From NCBI GenBank assembly GCA_963843685.1, contig CAWJLO010000009.1, positions 1 to 64,000 on the forward strand: DNA of 64,000 nt, written 5' to 3'. Below, piece by piece: positions 1 to 8,150 of the stretch. The position numbers and the translations under genes were made by a program. Position 1 is the stretch's first letter. The number at the start of each line of letters is the position of its first letter. Source of the stretch: DASQHL01 sp963843685. Lineage in GTDB: Bacteria > Chloroflexota > Dehalococcoidia > DSTF01 > JACRBR01. The notes beneath the pieces are model-generated. The model ran no database searches, was not told the origin of the DNA, and saw only the letters and a list, made by a program, of their open reading frames with translations.

Positions 1-35
1 CCCGGCAGAGGGCGCTGCGCTCTCTGCACTCCCGC
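1..35. repeat. REP-like repeat, left copy
   Basis: These 35 bases recur exactly at 2813-2847. The unit contains the inverted pair GCAGAG/CTCTGC, so it can fold into a short hairpin. It is cut by the window edge; the right-hand copy has an extra GC-rich hairpin in front of it. It lies downstream of the ychF stop. An intergenic REP-type element is the simplest reading. Confidence 0.7.
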
Positions 36-205
36 TTTGCACGACGCTGATTGATTGCGATGCGGTTCGCGGATATGGGGTGCGAGGCGGACGGGGAAGA
101 TCCCTCGCTGCGCTCGGAATGACAGGCTGCGACGGCCGGGGCGCGCGGGGCGGGCGCAGTGCCCTGCGCCACTACGCGTCCGCGCGTCGGCCGGGCCGTG
201 CTCAG

Positions 206-1297
206 TCAGACGTTGAAGAGGATGTTGAGGCAGTCGCCGTCCTGGACGACGTAGGTCTTGCCTTCTTGCCGCAGGTGGCCGTGCTTGCGGGCCTCGGCGA
301 TGGAGCCGGCGGCGAGGAGCTCGTCCCAGCGGACGACCTCGGCGCGGATGAAGCCACGTTCGAGGTCCGTGTGGATCTTGCCGGCGGCGGCGGGCGCGGT
401 GGAGCCGGCGGCGACGTTCCAGGCGCGGCACTCGTCGGGGCCGACGGTGAAGAATGAGATGAGGCCGGTGAGCTCGTACGACATGCGGATCATGCGGTCG
501 AGGCCGGGCTCCTTGATGCCGAGGTCGTTGCGGAACTCGACGGCTTCGTCGTCGGAGAGCTGCGCGAGCTCCTGCTCGATCTTGCCGCTGATGGCGGCGA
601 TGGCGGCGTGGCCGCCTTTGACGCTGGCGGCGTGCGTGGCCTCGATCTCGGCGGTGCGGGCGGCGTCGGCTTCGTCGATGTTGAGGACGATGAGGAGGGG
701 CTTGTCGGTGAGGAACTGGTAGTTGACCAGCATCTTGCGCTCTTCGTCGGACATCGGCTGGTCACGAAGCGGCGTGTCCGATTCGAGGCCCTCCTTCAAA
801 CGCTTGAGGAGCGACGTCTCGCGCTCGGCGGCGTCGCGCTCGCCGACCTTCACGGACCGCATCGATGCCTCGATGCGTTCGAGGCGCTTCTCGATGAAGG
901 CGGCGTCGGCGAAGGCGAGCTCGAGCTCCATGGCGGACGCGTCGCGGGCCGGGTCCACGGAGCCCTGGGGGTGGGGGACGGTCTCGTCGGCGAAGGAGCG
1001 GACGACGTGGATGAGGGCGTCGCAGCGGGCGAGCTGTGCGAGGAACTGCGCGGGCGGGCCCTGGCCGTCGCTGAAGGCCTCGCCGGGGAAGTCGATGTAG
1101 CGGATGTCGGCGAGGGTGAACTTCTTCGGGTCGAAGAGCTTCGCGAGCTTGTCGAGGCGTTCGTCGGGGACCTTGACGACGCCGATGTTGGGCTGGACGC
1201 CGGCGCCGTACGCGCCGGTCTGCGCGTGGCCCTTCGTGACGGCGTTGAAGATGGTGGTCTTGCCGGAGCGTTGGAAGCCGATGATGCCGAGATCCAT
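206..1297 (-). CDS. ychF: Redox-regulated ATPase / OBG-family GTPase YchF
   Basis: 363 aa, the usual YchF length. The G1 P-loop reads GFQRSGKTT at residues 7-15, and a DFPGE segment around residue 70 occupies the G3 position. A coiled-coil insertion (roughly 125-190) and a C-terminal TGS domain (about 280-362, ending in QDGDCLNILFNV) complete the architecture. The family binds ATP rather than GTP and associates with ribosomes. The P-loop begins with GFQRSGKTT where most homologues have a NVGKS-type loop, a variant seen in some lineages. No Shine-Dalgarno precedes the ATG. The gene stands alone, flanked by repeats and decayed genes. Confidence 0.95.
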   Translation of the reverse strand: MDLGIIGFQRSGKTTIFNAVTKGHAQTGAYGAGVQPNIGVVKVPDERLDKLAKLFDPKKFTLADIRYIDFPGEAFSDGQGPPAQFLAQLARCDALIHVVRSFADETVPHPQGSVDPARDASAMELELAFADAAFIEKRLERIEASMRSVKVGERDAAERETSLLKRLKEGLESDTPLRDQPMSDEERKMLVNYQFLTDKPLLIVLNIDEADAARTAEIEATHAASVKGGHAAIAAISGKIEQELAQLSDDEAVEFRNDLGIKEPGLDRMIRMSYELTGLISFFTVGPDECRAWNVAAGSTAPAAAGKIHTDLERGFIRAEVVRWDELLAAGSIAEARKHGHLRQEGKTYVVQDGDCLNILFNV

Positions 1298-1676
1298 GGT
1301 TTTGAGGTTACAGGTGATAGGGGACAGGGGATAGGTTGGGTCGTTGGAGGATAGGTAGGAGGTCGGAGAAGGACGAGAGATAGAAGCGAGAAAGGAGTGA
1401 TAAGAGTCACTGGGGGTAGAGGTAGAGGTTATGAAGGAAGAAGAGAAACGTAGCTTCGACCGTGAGCGGGCTCAGGTAGAGATTTGAGTTTGCGAAAGAA
1501 TATCTCAAGATATGAATGAAATAGTCGTATCGCAAAAAGCAAGTCGAGCCGGGAGTAGAAGAAAATATAAGTAAGCAATCGCGAGATATAAAGTGTGAAG
1601 GAGTGACAGGAGAAAGTAAAGGTCAAAGATTCGAAGCCGCGTCGAGCAGCGATTGCGTGTGTGCGATCGCTGCGGT
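1298..1676. other. Purine-rich, lower-GC intergenic tract
   Basis: No convincing gene. From about 1330 to 1640 the plus strand is dominated by A and G with few C, and GC is visibly below that of the flanking genes. An open minus-strand frame at 1429-1740 exists, but it encodes low-complexity F/L/S/Y-rich sequence, as expected from a pyrimidine-rich strand. A similar tract trails the second decayed gene at 2100-2250. Confidence 0.6.
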
Positions 1677-2005
1677 CTACGCCGCCTGATTGAAGACGTA
1701 CGCGAGGAGATTCACGGGGTACTGAGTAGAGATGTACCACATGAAGATGACGCCGCCTTCGATTGTTCCACCTATCACAGGCACCACGGGGCTCTAGAAG
1801 GACTCGACACCCGCCGCGAAGCTCCGCCCCCGCCAGAGGGCGTCCAGCCTTCCTGGGGCGCGCGCTTCACCGCATCGAGGAACCTCTGATAGTCCTGCTC
1901 GGCGGGGGCCTGCGACTGGCCGCAGATCTGGAAGCCAAGCACCATGACCGTGGCGAGGAGAACGGCCGTGAGGGCAACGATGCGGATGGCGTGCTTTGCG
2001 ATCAT
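1677..2005 (-). pseudogene. Decayed small exported protein, copy 1
   Basis: The N-terminus is a hydrophobic signal-like segment followed by GFQICGQSQAPAEQDYQRF. The reading frame then breaks after EGWTP, roughly at 1825-1835. The homologous continuation lies in another frame (WRGRSFAAG) and meets an in-frame TAG near 1795, after which VPVIGGTIEGGVIFMWYIS continues to a stop at 1677. Alignment with copy 2 (2096-2598) shows the order is conserved: signal, QSQ-PAEQ-YQRFLD, GWTP, GRSF, VP-IGGT. I do not recognise the family. Function is unknown; export is inferred from the N-terminus only. Confidence 0.55.
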
Positions 2006-2095
2006 TGCGGGTACAGCCGGATGTTCTGAAGGACGCCGAGGAAAGTTGCTTAGTCAGAGAGCGGGTTAGAGTCGGTATTACTACGAACCTCTAAC

Positions 2096-2598
2096 TCACG
2101 ATTCTTGCTGACTGAGAATAAATGTGTAGAAGAGAGGAAAGTAGAAGAGAAGATGAGAGAAAACGAAGACTGATACTAGGGACACATAAAGCGTGCACAA
2201 AAATCTTACGATGGAGACAGATAAGAAATAAACACTAGGAGGAAAGGCATCAAGCCCGTGCTCAGTTTCGTAACTCGAAGCAGCAGGACTGTAGACGGAC
2301 ACAGAGAGATTGGAGTTGATTTGCGAGGAAACGTAACACAGATTAATCCCGCCGCTTTCGAGCGTGCCGCCGATCTCGGGCACACCTGGGCGCTCGAAGG
2401 TCTCGCCACCCGCCGTGAAGCTCCGGCCCAGGCAGTAGGGCGTCCAGCCTTACTGGGGCGCGCGCTTCACCGCAATCGAGGAATCTCTGATATTCCTGCT
2501 CGGCGGGGCGTCTGCGACTGGCCGCAGCTCTGGAAGCCAAGCGTGGCCGCCACCGCAAAGAGCGAGAGCGCGAGAAGTCCGAGTTTAGCTGGTGACAC
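2096..2598 (-). pseudogene. Decayed small exported protein, copy 2
   Basis: Paralogue of the 1677-2005 gene. The likely GTG start at 2598 gives a hydrophobic N-terminus ending TLGFQSCGQSQTP. The frame breaks at about 2510, where PAEQEYQRFLD continues in another frame, and again before GWTPYCLGRSF. The last frame is open to 2096 and carries VPEIGGTLESGG, then a long F/L/S/V-rich tail encoded by a pyrimidine-rich, AT-richer strand. At least two frame changes are needed to join the parts. A recent duplication followed by decay fits, but sequencing indels cannot be excluded. Confidence 0.5.
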
Positions 2599-2967
2599 TG
2601 GCCACCTCGTATCGAGGACGTGCGAGTCCTGCGTACAATCCGTATTACTGAGCGTCCCCAGAGAGTATCGGCGGGCGGTATTCCGCCCTCCAGCGGGAAG
2701 ATGTCTGGTCTGAGGGCTAGAAGGCGGCATCGAGCAGCGGGCTGCGCATCCCTGCGGGCTGCTCCGCCCTCACTTGAACACAAGACTTCCGGGGGGACAC
2801 CCCCCGGAGCCCCCCGGCAGAGGGCGCTGCGCTCTCTGCACTCCCGCCGATGGCACGGGGACGGTTCCCAGACGGGCCGAGGCTTGCAGACGAGGCAAGA
2901 GCCGTCCGTGCAGTTGGGTAGGGGTCGCCGTCGTCGTACACGGGGACAGTGGTTGCCCGCGGGAGCG
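2599..2967. other. Intergenic region with repeats
   Basis: No gene seen. It holds a GAGCAGC/GCTGCTC inverted pair around 2730-2765 and the composite hairpin at 2788-2847 described separately. The remainder, up to the Nudix stop at 2968, shows no recognisable element. Confidence 0.5.
2788..2847. repeat. REP-like double hairpin, right copy
   Basis: The first hairpin is a 9-bp perfect stem, TCCGGGGGG (2788-2796) with CCCCCCGGA (2800-2808), around a 3-base loop. The second part (2813-2847) is identical to bases 1-35 of the window and can pair GCAGAG with CTCTGC. The arrangement looks like an intergenic REP/BIME-type element. It lies beyond the 3' end of the Nudix gene and could also slow or end transcription. 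Confidence 0.7.
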
Positions 2968-3432
2968 TTACGGTTGGAGCTCGGTGATGCCGACGGCGAG
3001 GTCGGGCCAGCTGGAGACGGCGGCGGCGATGATGCGGACGGCCTGTTGCTGCGACGGCCAGACGAAGCGGCGGACGGCTTCGTCGAGCGTGCACCACTCC
3101 CACGCGGTGTGCTCCTCGGAGAGCGTGGCCGCGGGGGCTCCCTCGACGTATCCGGCGAAGACGGGGACGAGGTGCACGGCGTCGGTGGCCTCGCTGTAGA
3201 AGGTCTCCACGAAGTCCGTCTTGAAGAAGCGGGCGGGCGCCAGGCCGGTTTCCTCGGTCATCTCGCGGCGTGCGGCGGCCGTGGCCTTCTCGCCGGGCTC
3301 GATCATGCCGTGCACGGCCTGCCACGTGCCGGCGTGCGGCAGATGGGGGGCGCGGAGGAGGAGGAGGAACGAGGGGCGGGACCGGACGATCGAGAAGACG
3401 TAGGTGGAGATGGAGCCGGTGAGGACGTCCAT
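2968..3432 (-). CDS. Nudix hydrolase
   Basis: 154 aa. A complete Nudix box, GX5EX7REUXEEXGU, begins at GMIEPGE and ends REMTEETGL at about residues 42-64, with all metal-binding glutamates present. Members hydrolyse nucleoside-diphosphate-linked substrates; the substrate here cannot be told from sequence. The ATG at 3432 shares one base with the stop of the DUF885 gene (TGATG), so the two are translationally coupled in one transcript. The frame is also open further upstream, antisense to DUF885, but that extension is shadow. Confidence 0.85.
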   Translation of the reverse strand: MDVLTGSISTYVFSIVRSRPSFLLLLRAPHLPHAGTWQAVHGMIEPGEKATAAARREMTEETGLAPARFFKTDFVETFYSEATDAVHLVPVFAGYVEGAPAATLSEEHTAWEWCTLDEAVRRFVWPSQQQAVRIIAAAVSSWPDLAVGITELQP

Positions 3433-5063
3433 CAAGCGCCACCGAGCATGATGCGCTCGATCGTCGAAACCGGGTAGGGGAGCTGCATGAACTCGTCGTG
3501 GAAGCGCGTCTGGTCGAAGGCGGCGCCCTGCTTCGCGCGGAGCTTGTCGCGCAGACGCAGGATCTGGTGCTTGCCCATGGTGTAGGCGTAGTAGTTGGGG
3601 CCGATGATGCCGCGGCGGGTCTCGCGCTCGGCGATGATGGGCGTGGCGAAGCCCTCCTTCACGAAGAAGTCGACGGCGCGCTGGTAGTCCCACCCCTCGG
3701 CGTGGAGGCCGAAGGCGCAGCGATAGCGGCAGAGGCGAAGGAGGGCCTCGCGCAGCTGCATCAGCTCGATGCGCGGGTCGCCGTTGCCGTAGCCGGCCTC
3801 GATCATGAGCTGCTCGACGTAGTGCGCCCAACCCTCGACGGGGGTGATGGACATGAGGTATCGGCCGAGCACGCTTTCCGCGCGATGGAGGTAGGTGAGG
3901 TGGACGTAGTGGCCGGGGTAGGCCTCGTGCGCGGTGACGCCGGGAATGCTCCAGCGGTTGAAGAACTTGAGGTACGACTCCGTGCGCTCGGCGGGCCAGG
4001 CGGCGTCGGGGGGCGTGACGTAGTAGTAGGCCTCCTTCGCGACGCGCTCGAATGGGCCGGGGGTGCTGCAGGCGGCCTGCGTGGTCATACGGGAGAAGCC
4101 GGGGGTCTCCTTCACGGCGATGCGGACGTCCGTGGGCATCGTGCAGAGGCGGGCGTCGACGCTGAACTGGCGGAGCTCCTCGAGCAGGCCGGCGACGTGG
4201 GGCAGGAGCTCTTCGGGCGCGGGGTGATCGCGGGAGACCGCATCGACGACCTCCACGGGCTTCGACTTCGGATCGATCTTCGCGGCGACTTCCTTGAGGC
4301 GCGCCTGGTGGGCGCGCAGGTCCTCTTCGCCGCGGCGGATGAGGACGTCGATGGGTTCGTCGATGGAGTCGGTCTCGCTGAGGAGACGTCCCATGATGCC
4401 GGCGCCCCAGGCGAAATCGTCGCGGGCTTTCGGCATGAGTTCGGCCTTCATCCAGGCGACGAAATCGTCGACGGCGGCGAGGGCGGTCGTGTTGGCTTCC
4501 TCGAAGCGCTCGCGCGCGGCCGTGTCGCTGACGCCTTCGGCGGCTTTCGGGAGGTCGTGTTCGAAGAGCGCGCGCATGCCGGCGCCGGCTTCGATCGCGG
4601 TTTCGACGTGGTAGAGCGAGGGATCGGCCAGGTTTCGCTTCGCCTGAGCGAGCAGCGCCGGCGCGTCTCCGAGGCGCGACGTCAGTGAGGCGATGCGGTC
4701 TTCGAGCGGCGCGAAATCGCGGATGACGAGACCGTTGCAGCCGCCACCGATGGTGGCGAGGTAGGCGCCGGGCGAACGCTGCCACGAGCGGACGTGCTCG
4801 AAGTCGGTCAGTTCCCACTTGAGGCGACGCTCGAGGAGGTCGGCGTCGTAGACATCGTTCGCGGCGAGGGTGGCGCGGTCGATGAAGCGGAGACGGTCGA
4901 GGAGGCCGCGCACGTCGCGCATGCGGTCTTCGATGGCGGAGCGGGAGCGATCGCCGAGCCGGCCATCGTGATCGTGGAAGCCGCGGGTGGAGGCGCCGAC
5001 CGGCTGGTATGCGTTGGTGGAGGCGACGTATTCGTCGACGAGGGTCGCGACAGGCGAGTCCAC
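3432..5063 (-). CDS. DUF885 family metallopeptidase-like protein
   Basis: 543 aa, typical for DUF885. An HExxxGH-type motif (HEAYPGHYVH, about residues 380-390) matches the gluzincin-like signature of this family. The C-terminal part contains the family's GYGNGDPRIELMQLREAL region. No signal peptide is visible, so a cytoplasmic peptidase is likely. The GTG at 5063 is preceded by AAGGAG eight bases upstream. It is first in a two-gene unit with the Nudix hydrolase and diverges from the diguanylate cyclase gene. The substrate is unknown. Confidence 0.85.
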   Translation of the reverse strand: MDSPVATLVDEYVASTNAYQPVGASTRGFHDHDGRLGDRSRSAIEDRMRDVRGLLDRLRFIDRATLAANDVYDADLLERRLKWELTDFEHVRSWQRSPGAYLATIGGGCNGLVIRDFAPLEDRIASLTSRLGDAPALLAQAKRNLADPSLYHVETAIEAGAGMRALFEHDLPKAAEGVSDTAARERFEEANTTALAAVDDFVAWMKAELMPKARDDFAWGAGIMGRLLSETDSIDEPIDVLIRRGEEDLRAHQARLKEVAAKIDPKSKPVEVVDAVSRDHPAPEELLPHVAGLLEELRQFSVDARLCTMPTDVRIAVKETPGFSRMTTQAACSTPGPFERVAKEAYYYVTPPDAAWPAERTESYLKFFNRWSIPGVTAHEAYPGHYVHLTYLHRAESVLGRYLMSITPVEGWAHYVEQLMIEAGYGNGDPRIELMQLREALLRLCRYRCAFGLHAEGWDYQRAVDFFVKEGFATPIIAERETRRGIIGPNYYAYTMGKHQILRLRDKLRAKQGAAFDQTRFHDEFMQLPYPVSTIERIMLGGA

Positions 5064-5155
5064 GTTGCGGCTCCTTTCCAGCGGGGCAGCCCATCATACC
5101 GGCCAGAAGGGCGAGGAACGATTCACTGACGTGCGCCGAATGCCGATATCTGAAC

Positions 5156-6193
5156 GTGAGAGAGAGCGAGGCGGGTACGGCGCAGCTATCGCAGAGGGCG
5201 ACCGAAGCGCGGTTGGACGACCGCGCGTTCCGGCGCGGCATGGTCGCGCTGCGGTGGATCCTGCTCGTTGCCTACGCTTCGCTGACGCTGACGCACGTGC
5301 TGGACGTATCGATGCCGGCCTTCCTGCTCAGCGGCAGCATGATGCTGACGTCGACGCTGATCGTCACGTGGCTGCGATTCGACGACGCGCGGACGGACGG
5401 GATGCTGATCGCCGCGATCCGGTACCTCGACGTGGCGCTGGTGAGCGCGGTGCTCGTGGCGCTGCACGACGTGCGCAGCCCCGTGTGGTCGGTGTACCTG
5501 ATCAGCCTGGTCGCGATCGCACACCTGGCTTCGACGCGGGGCATCGTGGCGTTCGCCTCCTGGGTGGGGTTCAACTACCTGGCGACAGCGTTCGTCATCC
5601 AGTGGTACGGGTACGACGTGTCGTGGGCGTACGTCGTCGTGGTGCTGGTGTGCATGCAGATGATGGGGATCAACGCGTGGGTGGTGGCCGGGGGCGAGCA
5701 GCGGCTGCGGGGGATCATCTCCGACCTGGCCGTGACGGACTCGCTGACGGGTCTGCCGAACCGGCGGCAGTTCCACGACATGTACTCGTCCAGGCTGGGC
5801 GATGCGGTGGAGGCGCGGAAGCCGCTGGCGTTGATGTTGATCGACGTCGACCACTTCAAGCAGATCAACGACGAGCAGGGGCACCCGGTGGGCGATGACC
5901 GGCTGCGCGAGATCGCCGCACACATGCGCACGGTGGTGCGGCGGGACGACCTGGTGGCGCGGTTCGGCGGGGACGAGTTCATCGTGGTGGCGCCCGGGAG
6001 CACGCGGGAGCAGGCACGGGGCCTCGCGGAGCGGCTGCGGACGACGGTCATGACCAGCGGAACAAGCGTCAGCATCGGCATCGCGATCTTCCCGGAAGAC
6101 GCGCAGCGGGAAGACGCGCTGATCGCGGCGGCGGACGGCGCGCTCTACGCGGCGAAGCAGGCGGGGCGGAACTGCGTGCGAGAGGCCGCCTAG
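5156..6193 (+). CDS. Membrane-bound diguanylate cyclase (GGDEF)
   Basis: About 345 aa from the GTG at 5156. Six hydrophobic segments span roughly residues 30-185, followed by a GGDEF domain to the C-terminus. The active loop RFGGDEF is intact. An RRDD motif sits exactly five residues before GGDEF, which is the inhibitory I-site, so product feedback is expected. DSLTGLPNRRQ and DVDHFKQIND are also present. It makes cyclic di-GMP at the membrane. The longer frame back to 5009 overlaps the divergent DUF885 start and is unlikely; an ATG at 5240 is another possible start. Confidence 0.88.
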   Translation: MRESEAGTAQLSQRATEARLDDRAFRRGMVALRWILLVAYASLTLTHVLDVSMPAFLLSGSMMLTSTLIVTWLRFDDARTDGMLIAAIRYLDVALVSAVLVALHDVRSPVWSVYLISLVAIAHLASTRGIVAFASWVGFNYLATAFVIQWYGYDVSWAYVVVVLVCMQMMGINAWVVAGGEQRLRGIISDLAVTDSLTGLPNRRQFHDMYSSRLGDAVEARKPLALMLIDVDHFKQINDEQGHPVGDDRLREIAAHMRTVVRRDDLVARFGGDEFIVVAPGSTREQARGLAERLRTTVMTSGTSVSIGIAIFPEDAQREDALIAAADGALYAAKQAGRNCVREAA

Positions 6194-6284
6194 CTAAGCG
6201 AACGCTCTGTTACAGAGATTCAACACCAGCGTCACACTCCTGCAATCGATTTCACACGCCGGTCTGCCATGATGTTGTTGTGCG

Positions 6285-6299
6285 TTGGCGCGCCGCCAA
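6285..6299. promoter_or_regulatory. Inverted repeat, possible operator
   Basis: TTGGCG-CGC-CGCCAA is a perfect 6+6 palindrome about 20 bases upstream of a ribosome-binding site for the small ORF at 6322. The position suits an operator or a 5' UTR hairpin. No regulator is implied by its neighbours. Confidence 0.4.
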
Positions 6300-6321
6300 T
6301 GCGAGACAACACGGAGGCAGG

Positions 6322-6483
6322 ATGATGACCCGCACAGGAACGCAGCGAGAGCGACCCGGAACGCCACAGCAGCTCGGCCAGCGGCTGGCGAGCCTGGAGC
6401 CCGTAAGGGCGAACCGTTTCAGCGTGCAGGTGCGCCCCACCTTCGTGCGTCTTCCCCGCCGCACGGACGGCGCGCACCCTTGA
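6322..6483 (+). CDS. Small ORF, 53 aa, unknown function
   Basis: A strong GGAGG at 6313-6317 precedes tandem ATG codons (6322 and 6325). The product is 53 aa, basic, without cysteine or a membrane segment: MMTRTGTQRERPGTPQQ at the N-terminus and LASLEPVRANRFSVQVR in the middle. I do not recognise it. It sits alone on the plus strand between the cyclase and thrB and is followed by a long-range hairpin (6488-6536) and a perfect terminator (6554-6583), so the region looks like a complete short transcription unit. It could be a small protein, a leader peptide or part of a structured RNA. Confidence 0.5.
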   Translation: MMTRTGTQRERPGTPQQLGQRLASLEPVRANRFSVQVRPTFVRLPRRTDGAHP

Positions 6484-6487
6484 TTGC

Positions 6488-6536
6488 GGGCTGTGTGCGG
6501 CGGGTCTCCCCGCGACGCGTCCGCACACGCCAGCCC
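6488..6536 (+). other. Structured RNA element downstream of small ORF
   Basis: GTGTGCGG (6493-6500) pairs with CCGCACAC (6521-6528). GGGCT (6488-6492) extends the stem with AGCCC (6532-6536) across a three-base bulge, and an inner CGGG/CCCG hairpin fills the loop. The fold lies between the small ORF and its terminator. It may be a 3' UTR element or the body of a small RNA. Confidence 0.4.
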
Positions 6537-6553
6537 GTAGTCCCGGCGAGTCA

Positions 6554-6583
6554 CCGAAGCCCGGCAAGGAAGCCGGGCTTCGG
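6554..6583. terminator. Intrinsic terminator, probably bidirectional
   Basis: Perfect 12-bp stem: CCGAAGCCCGGC (6554-6565) with GCCGGGCTTCGG (6572-6583) around a six-base AAGGAA loop, followed on the plus strand by TGTTT. It lies between the plus-strand small ORF and the minus-strand thrB stop, so it can serve both converging transcripts. Confidence 0.75.
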
Positions 6584-6606
6584 TGTTTCCCGGGGCGACA
6601 GTACGT

Positions 6607-7485
6607 TCAGCCGGTGGTCAGAATCTCCGTGCCCTTGTCTCGCGGCCGCGCGACGAGGGTCCGCCCGGAGTAGCCGCGCGCCTGACCGGCGGCCAGCATC
6701 GCGGCGGCGATGCGCTCCTCGTCTTCGAGCACAAAGGCAGCGATCGTCGACCCGCCACCGCTGAGGTAGGCGCAGAGCGCGCCCGCGTCTTTCGCGGCGG
6801 CGAACAGATCGGACATGGCGGGGAAGATCTTCGCGCGCGCGGGCTGGTGCAGGCGGTCCTGCGTCGCCAGGTCGAGCGCGGCCCACTCGCCGCGGGCGAG
6901 GGCGGCGACGAGGAGGGCGGCGCGGCCGATATTGTGCACGGCGTCCTCTTTCGAAAGCGTGGTCGGGAGCAGCTTGCGGCTCTCTCCAGTCGGCATCTCG
7001 AAGTCGGGGACGAAGAGCACGACCTTCAGGCCGGGCGCGATCGTCGCGGGCACGTGGGTGTAGTGATCGCCGTCCCGCACGACGACGCGCAGGCCCCCGA
7101 AGAGGGCGGGCGCCATGTTGTCGGCGTGGCCTTCGAGGCCGGCGCCGAGGGTCAGCAACTGCGCGTCGTCAAGCGGACTGTCCATCAGCGCATTCGCGGC
7201 AACGATGCCGGCGGCGCGGGCAGCGGCGCTGGCGCCGAGGCCGCGGCCGATGGGGATCGCCTGCTGGCCCGACGCGCGGAGCTCGGGCACTTCGACTTTG
7301 GCCAGCCGAAAGGCGGAGCGGGCGGCATCGAGCACGAGCCGCTCGAGTCCGTCGGTCGAGCGAGTGCGCTCGCCGAGCTCGAGCGTGACGTCCTCGGTGA
7401 CGTCCAGCGCGAGGCCGATGCTGTCGAAGCCGGGGCCAAGGTTGGCGGAGGTCGCCGGGACGCGGACGGTGACGCTGTTCGGCAT
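6607..7485 (-). CDS. thrB: Homoserine kinase
   Basis: 292 aa GHMP kinase. The N-terminal PATSANLGPGFD and the phosphate-binding loop GRGLGASAAAR are characteristic of ThrB, and the third GHMP motif AYLSGGGSTIAAF is near the C-terminus. It phosphorylates L-homoserine in threonine biosynthesis, in the cytoplasm. The ATG at 7485 was chosen because homology starts at MPNSVTVRVPA; the open frame extends 35 codons further without family similarity. No Shine-Dalgarno is present, and a GATACC -10-like hexamer lies eight bases upstream, consistent with leaderless translation. No other threonine genes adjoin it. Confidence 0.93.
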   Translation of the reverse strand: MPNSVTVRVPATSANLGPGFDSIGLALDVTEDVTLELGERTRSTDGLERLVLDAARSAFRLAKVEVPELRASGQQAIPIGRGLGASAAARAAGIVAANALMDSPLDDAQLLTLGAGLEGHADNMAPALFGGLRVVVRDGDHYTHVPATIAPGLKVVLFVPDFEMPTGESRKLLPTTLSKEDAVHNIGRAALLVAALARGEWAALDLATQDRLHQPARAKIFPAMSDLFAAAKDAGALCAYLSGGGSTIAAFVLEDEERIAAAMLAAGQARGYSGRTLVARPRDKGTEILTTG

Positions 7486-7544
7486 GGGGGGAGGGTATCG
7501 GAAGGGAGAGGCGTGAGGCGAGAGACGGGAAGCGGGGCGCGGCG

Positions 7545-8150
7545 CTACTGGCCGAGCATTGTTTCGAGACGGCGCTTTACGTCCGGCCACTCTTCCGCGA
7601 TGACGCTGAAGTAGACGGAGTCACGCTGAACGCCGCCCTGCGTGCGCATGTGCTTGCGGAGCACGCCTTCGCGGACGGCGCCGATGCGTTCGATGGCGCG
7701 CTGGGAGTTGAGGTTGCGGGCGTCGGTCTTGAGCTCCACCCGCAGGCAGCCGAGTTCCTCGAAGCAGTGACGGAGCTGGAGGTACTTGGCCTCGGTGTTG
7801 ATGGCGGTGCGCTGCATCGCCGGCGTGATCCAGGTGGAGCCGATCTCGAGGCGGTTGTCTGGCGGGCTGACGTTGAGGAAGGACGTGCTGCCGACGATCT
7901 CGCCCGAGGGGAGGGCGACGGTGGCCCAGGTGAGGCCGCGGCCGTGTAGCCCTTCGGCCATGGCGTGCTCGACCATCGACTGGAAGTCGTCGCGGGTGAC
8001 GGGACGCCGCGGCATCCAGCGCCAGATCGATTCTTCCCGCCCGGCGGCGAGCAGGCCGTCCACGTGGTCGAGCGAGACCGGGTCGAGACGGACGTGCTGG
8101 CCCTCAAGCGTCACCGGGCGCAGGTCGAGGGGCGAGCGCTCGCCGGTCAT
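7545..8150 (-). CDS. GNAT acetyltransferase, RimJ/RimL-like
   Basis: 201 aa. It has the layout of the RimJ/RimL branch: an N-terminal RLDPVSLDHVDGLL segment, a central GSTSFLNV strand, then NTEAKYLQLRHCFEELG and the NLNSQRAIERIGAVREG acceptor-side motif. Members transfer acetyl from acetyl-CoA to protein N-termini or small amines; the substrate is unknown. Its ATG overlaps the stop of the upstream CoA-transferase by four bases (ATGA), so it is the last gene of a three-gene unit with two CoA-transferases. Confidence 0.85.
   Translation of the reverse strand: MTGERSPLDLRPVTLEGQHVRLDPVSLDHVDGLLAAGREESIWRWMPRRPVTRDDFQSMVEHAMAEGLHGRGLTWATVALPSGEIVGSTSFLNVSPPDNRLEIGSTWITPAMQRTAINTEAKYLQLRHCFEELGCLRVELKTDARNLNSQRAIERIGAVREGVLRKHMRTQGGVQRDSVYFSVIAEEWPDVKRRLETMLGQ

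Noticed and set aside
1429..1740. 103-codon minus-strand frame in the purine-rich tract
   Set aside because: Low-complexity F/L/S/Y-rich product from a pyrimidine-rich strand, overlapping the decayed gene; no ribosome site or recognisable motif.
2968..5241. One long minus-strand frame spanning the Nudix and DUF885 loci
   Set aside because: Only the last 154 codons are protein-like; the rest is arginine/proline-rich antisense-phase sequence within the DUF885 gene. The Nudix ATG at 3432 coupled to the DUF885 stop explains it.
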